Origin: Artemia franciscana
Lineage: Eukaryota; Arthropoda; Branchiopoda; Anostraca; Artemiidae
Direction: 5' to 3'
Assembly: GCF_032884065.1 (NCBI RefSeq)
Contig: NC_088867.1
Span: forward strand, 60,810,064-60,874,063
Length of the DNA: 64,000 nucleotides
The position numbers were made by a program, and so were the translations under genes. Under the pieces are notes generated by a model, which searched no databases, was not told the origin of the DNA, and saw nothing but the letters and a program-made list of their open reading frames with translations. Shown here piece by piece: positions 59,841 to 64,000 of the stretch (its first letter is position 1; each line of letters opens with the position of its first letter).

Positions 59841-61541
59841 ATTAAATAAAAAAACAAGTTTTTTTAACTGAAAGTAAGGAGCGACATTAAAACTTAAAAC
59901 GACCAGAAATTACTTCGTATATGAAAGAGGCTGCTTCCTCATTAACGCCTCGCTCTTTACGCTAAAGTTTGACTCTTTCTCTCAATTATTTTTTTAAAAC
60001 AGTAAAAAACTTTAGCGTAAAGAGCGGGGCGTTGATGAGGAAGCAGCCTCTTTCATATACGAAGTAATTTCTGGTCGTTTTAAGTTTTAATGTCGCTCCT
60101 TACTTTCAGTTAAAAAAACTTGTTTTTTTATTTAATTTCTGGACGTTTTTGAATCAATGCATGTTTTGATTTTGGCTCTCCGCAGGGGAATAATTAAAAC
60201 AAAATTTGCATTTTTTTTTTTGGCTAAATGGCTTTCCCATAATTTTGATCGAATGATTTTGATAAAAAAAGAGCGGGGGAGGAAGCCTAGTTGCCCTCCG
60301 GTTTTTTGGTTAATTAAAAAGGCAACTAGAATTTTTGATTTTTTACGAATATTTTTATTAGTAAAAGATTTACGTAACTTATAAATTAGCTTAAGTAAAG
60401 AAATTTTGTATTCTCATATTTTTATTACATATATGAGGGGGTTCCCCCCTTGTCAGATCCTCGCTCTTTACATTAAAGCTTGAATTTTGTCCCAATTAAT
60501 TAAGAATGACCCCAGAATCACAAAAGCTGTAGAATAAATAGTTGAAATTACTAAAAATACTTTAGCGTAAAGAGCGAGGTATTAGGAGGAGGTGAGCCCC
60601 TCAAATGGGTAATAATTTCTGTTTGTTTTAAGTTTTAATGCTGCTCCTTACTTCCAGCTGAAAGAACTTTTTCATATTTATTTTTTCATTTTTTTTTTAA
60701 ATAATGCTAGTAAATCCTGCGCTCCCTTCATGGAGATTTTCTTCCGCCATGACAAACTATCGATGGAAAGTTCCCCCAGCATATCCCCCTCTTCTCAACC
60801 CCTCCCCCAACCAGAAAAATCCTCCTAAAAACGCCTGTACACTTCCCAATAACCATTACTATATGTAAGCACTGGTCAAAGTTTGTAACTTGTTGCCCCT
60901 CCCACGGGGACTGTGGGGGAGTAAATCGTCCCCAAAGACATAGTCATAAGGTTTTTCGACTACGCTGAATAAAATGGCTATCTCAGAATTTTGATTTGTT
61001 GATTTTGGTAAAATAATTAGCTTGGGGGGGCCTAGGTGCCCTCCAATTTTTTTGGTCACTTAAAAAGGGCACTAGAACTTTTCATTTCCGTTAAAATGAG
61101 CCCTCTTGCAACATTCTAGGACAACTGGGTCGATACGATCACCCCTGGGAAAAAGAAAAAAAAAAAAAAAAAACAAATAAACACACATCCGTGATCTGCC
61201 TTCTGGCAAAAAATACAAAATTCCACATTTTTGTAGATAGGAGCTTGAAACTTCTACAGTAGGGTTTTCTGATACGGTGAATCTGATGGTGTGATTTTCG
61301 TAAAGATTCTATGACTTCTAGGGGGCGTTTCCCCCTATTTTCTAAAATAACGCAAATTTTCTCAGGCTCGTAACTTTTGATGGGTAAGACTAAACTTGAT
61401 GAAACTTATATATTTAAAATCAGCATTAAAATGCGATTCTTTTGATGTATGTATTGGCATCAAAATTCTATTTTTTAGAGTTTTGGTTACTATTGAGCCG
61501 GGTCGCTCCTTACTACAGTTCGTTACCACGAACTGTTTGAT
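59841..61541 (+). mobile_element. FB element, full-length copy
   Basis: About 1.7 kb, ATTAAATAAAAAAACAAG to GTTTGAT. The hairpin arms (59865-60115) share changes found in no other copy here: GACCAG on the left with CTGGTC on the right, and AGAGGCTGCTTCCTCAT with ATGAGGAAGCAGCCTCT. The body and terminal palindrome (61517-61536) are intact, so this is a good reference copy. No open reading frame of note. Confidence 0.88.
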
Positions 61542-61779
61542 ATCCTGTTCTCCAATGTTTCTGGTGTCTTCTGTAGGAACATTAAATAGAAATATATCGA
61601 ATTGTTGTACTTTGTCTCAATCTCCCTATCAGATTTGTAAAAAGACAACAGCAAAAAAACAGTTAAAGCTTGTTGGACCTGAATTTGTTCTTTTTTCTAT
61701 TGAATATTTTTGAATATTTCTAAGAAAAACTTGACTCTTGAAGTTCTTTAAGAATAATTATCATTCAATTTCAACAGCC

Positions 61780-62000
61780 GTTATCTTTTAAGAGTGGTTT
61801 TTTAAGATTTGGGAGAGAAAGTCGAACTTTAGTGGAAAGAGCGAGGAAAGAGAAAGGGTAGCCTCCATTATATAAGGAATAATTTCTATTCATTTTCAAT
61901 TCTGTTGCTGCTCTTTACTTTCAGTTCAAAAAGCTTGTTTTTTATTTAATCTCTGACACCATGAAATCCCCCTCCATGGAAATTTTTTTCTAAGAAATTA
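61780..62000 (+). mobile_element. Old FB element hairpin remnant
   Basis: GAAAGTCGAACTTTAGTGG, AAAGAGCGAGGAAAGAGAAA, CTCTTTACTTTCAGTTC and TTTTTTATTTAATCTCTG follow the family order of the right hairpin arm and the adjoining body, strongly diverged. Confidence 0.5.
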
Positions 62001-62299
62001 TTTTTTCTAAGATTTGAGTTAAATTATTTTTTTGCAAAATTTTGATATTACATTTCTATGACGCGAAGGTGCGAAAGTATCTTGCCTCTCAACTCCCTCC
62101 CATTAGTTTTAGATTTTCTTAGATTCAAGTTTCTATTTCTTGTTTTAAACAAGTCCTCTATCGTAATCGTAACAACAAAGCCGAGAGAGGGGTAACATCA
62201 TGCAAGCAAAAATCAGACCACTTATCTCCATGCCCGAAGTATCATCATTGATGATTTGACACAGGAGTATAATTTTTCAATCTTCTCCAAGAAAAGCGT

Positions 62300-64000
62300 T
62301 GGGGCCTAATCTACCATAATTTATTGAACCTCTGGATTTCAGATTTTAAAAGTAGAATCTTTGAATTTACACTTTTTAGGTAGTATTTTTAGATCATGTC
62401 TGCAATAGTGTACACTGGTTATTACCTTGGAACCACTATTTCCAAAATATGCTCCTAAGCTTAGATTATTGATATTTCCGTACGCTCTAATACCAATTTC
62501 TTACCACCATACTATTCGAAATCTTTCCTTTAATTGTTTCCAAACTACTTTATTCTGTATTCCGCCATTAACAACGGTTTCTTAAAGAATTGCGTACGCT
62601 TCTACACCTTTCCTCTTTCACTATTTCTGCAACTAAAGATTTTCTCCTTTGTGTTTTCTTTCTTTTTTCAATTTTAGTATTTTTTTTTTTTAATGTTAGC
62701 AGAGAAAGCTTTAATTACATCCCGTTTTTCTTAGAATTAAAGGGTTTAAATTTCATTTTACATAATATATTTTTCACATCAATTAGTTTAATACTCACTG
62801 TAATTATTAGATAATCCTCTCAAGGTACAGAAATCTTTCAAAAACTTATGGTAGGGCTAATGAGCTACCCACATTGATCTTATAAATGCAGTTGATTATT
62901 TGATATTTTTTCTGATTAGCGCACACCCACCAATTGTTTAAAACCACATTATTCAAAAGCCTTCCTTGAATCGTTTTCAAACCATGTTATTTCATATTGT
63001 GTTTCTAAGTATGGATCCTTAGAGACTTACTGTACCTTCACTCCTTTTCTATTTCTGAAAACTAAATACTTTCTCCTTCCCTTTTTCATTTTTAATAATT
63101 TTTTAATTTTCCAGGAGGGCCTTTTACTGTATGCCATTTTCTTTTTAGAATTTGAGGATGTTACACTTCTCATTTTACTTCACTACAATTAGTTTAGTAT
63201 CTTTATTACAAAATCAAATTCTCACCACCCTTTTCGTTAAAAGTTTGAAAATTTCGAAAAAGCAAAATATCTTCAAAAATTTTGAGTCTGTCTATGTTGT
63301 TTTGGGTCCTATGACTTACAATTTCAGAATTTCGGAACTCAGCTAAGTAGGAATATTTTAATTTCTCCTGTAATTGCCCTCTTAGCTTATGATTCTAAGC
63401 CTTGTGTTGTTCAGAGAATTTTTTTTTATGTGATTTTATGGCCCTAGGTTTGCCTCTACTCCATACTATGTTTTGTGCTTTTTACCTTTCGAGATTGGTT
63501 ACAAATGCTAATAATAGCTCATCCTTACAAAAAGGCTAATTCACTTATGGATTCTCCAGTCCACTCTTCAATCAATTTCTTTAAAATTTTAATTATTCTC
63601 AGCTTTTTTCGAGCATATAAATAGGATAAATAAGATGTATATTGTAAATTTCTTAGACTGTATTTAATTTTATGAGCATTGCGAGACATAAAACCTTGTA
63701 GGATAATCCTCTAAATTTCAGAATTCAATATCTGAAATCTTTGATTTCTGCTCTATAGGTCAAATTTCTAGAATATACCTACAATAGCTTACATTTGTGA
63801 TTGACTTCAACCCCACTCTTTCCATATTACACTCCCAAGCATTGATTCCTAGAGATTTACGGATACTCCTATCCCTTTCCCCCTTCTTTATTTCTGAAAC
63901 TAAAGACTTTCTCCTTTTGTATTTTTTTTATAATAGCTGATTTTTTTTTCAGATTCAGCTCAAGCTGATTATTTTGGTTTCGCCTCCTATCGCCCCCTTA
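62300..64000. repeat. Degenerate tandem array with a unit of about 425 bp
   Basis: The anchor TATTTCTGNAACTAAAGAYTTTCTCC occurs at about 62622, 63048 and 63890 (spacing about 425 and 840). Between anchors, TTCTTTTTAGAATTTGAGG, CTTTCCTTGAATCGTTTTCA and CTTAGAGACTTACTGTAC blocks recur. The array runs off the window end. No coding frame is supported. Confidence 0.6.

Overview
The window is eukaryotic, almost certainly from a metazoan and most likely an arthropod with a large, AT-rich, repeat-filled genome. The one host gene shows clean GT-AG introns of 5.6 to 10 kb, and the mobile fauna (RTE and CR1/Jockey-like LINEs, a Penelope-like element, Helitrons, tRNA-derived SINEs, a pogo/Tigger-like tail, a Polinton-like fragment) fits that. 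A crustacean is a reasonable guess, but I cannot name a species.

The only host gene I can support is a membrane-type alkaline phosphatase on the minus strand. Four exons are in the window: 57677-57470, 47401-47261, 40567-40373 and 34803-34298 (stop codon, hydrophobic GPI-type tail). Their splice phases join perfectly. The 5' half of the gene lies beyond position 64000. Just downstream of exon 40567-40373 there are decayed tandem copies of that exon.

Layout: 0-4.3 kb is AT-rich sequence with a decayed Penelope-like RT and a hammerhead-like 3' region. 4.3-10.1 kb holds three copies of a composite foldback element (called FB element here), a SINE, a Polinton-like fragment and an RTE LINE split by one FB element. 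10.1-17.6 kb is a Helitron cluster with a broken Rep/helicase gene, diagnostic 3' hairpin-CTAG ends, GC-rich minisatellites, TGACGTCA sites and long (TA)n arrays. 17.6-34 kb has further FB elements, two LINE 3' ends, a transposase tail and several tandem arrays. 34-64 kb is the alkaline phosphatase gene, whose introns hold FB elements, SINEs, an RTE copy, a 4.7-kb CR1/Jockey-like LINE, a long palindrome with hammerhead-like motifs, and degenerate tandem arrays.

The most interesting item is the FB element family: about 14 copies or remnants cover roughly a quarter of the window. A full copy is about 1.7 kb: a near-perfect hairpin of about 270 bp at one end, a shared non-coding body, and at the other end a 20-nt palindrome finishing in GTTTGAT. 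Two copies sit inside LINE reading frames that resume on the other side with no visible target duplication. Within a copy the two hairpin arms match each other, while copies differ from one another. I see no protein encoded by the family.
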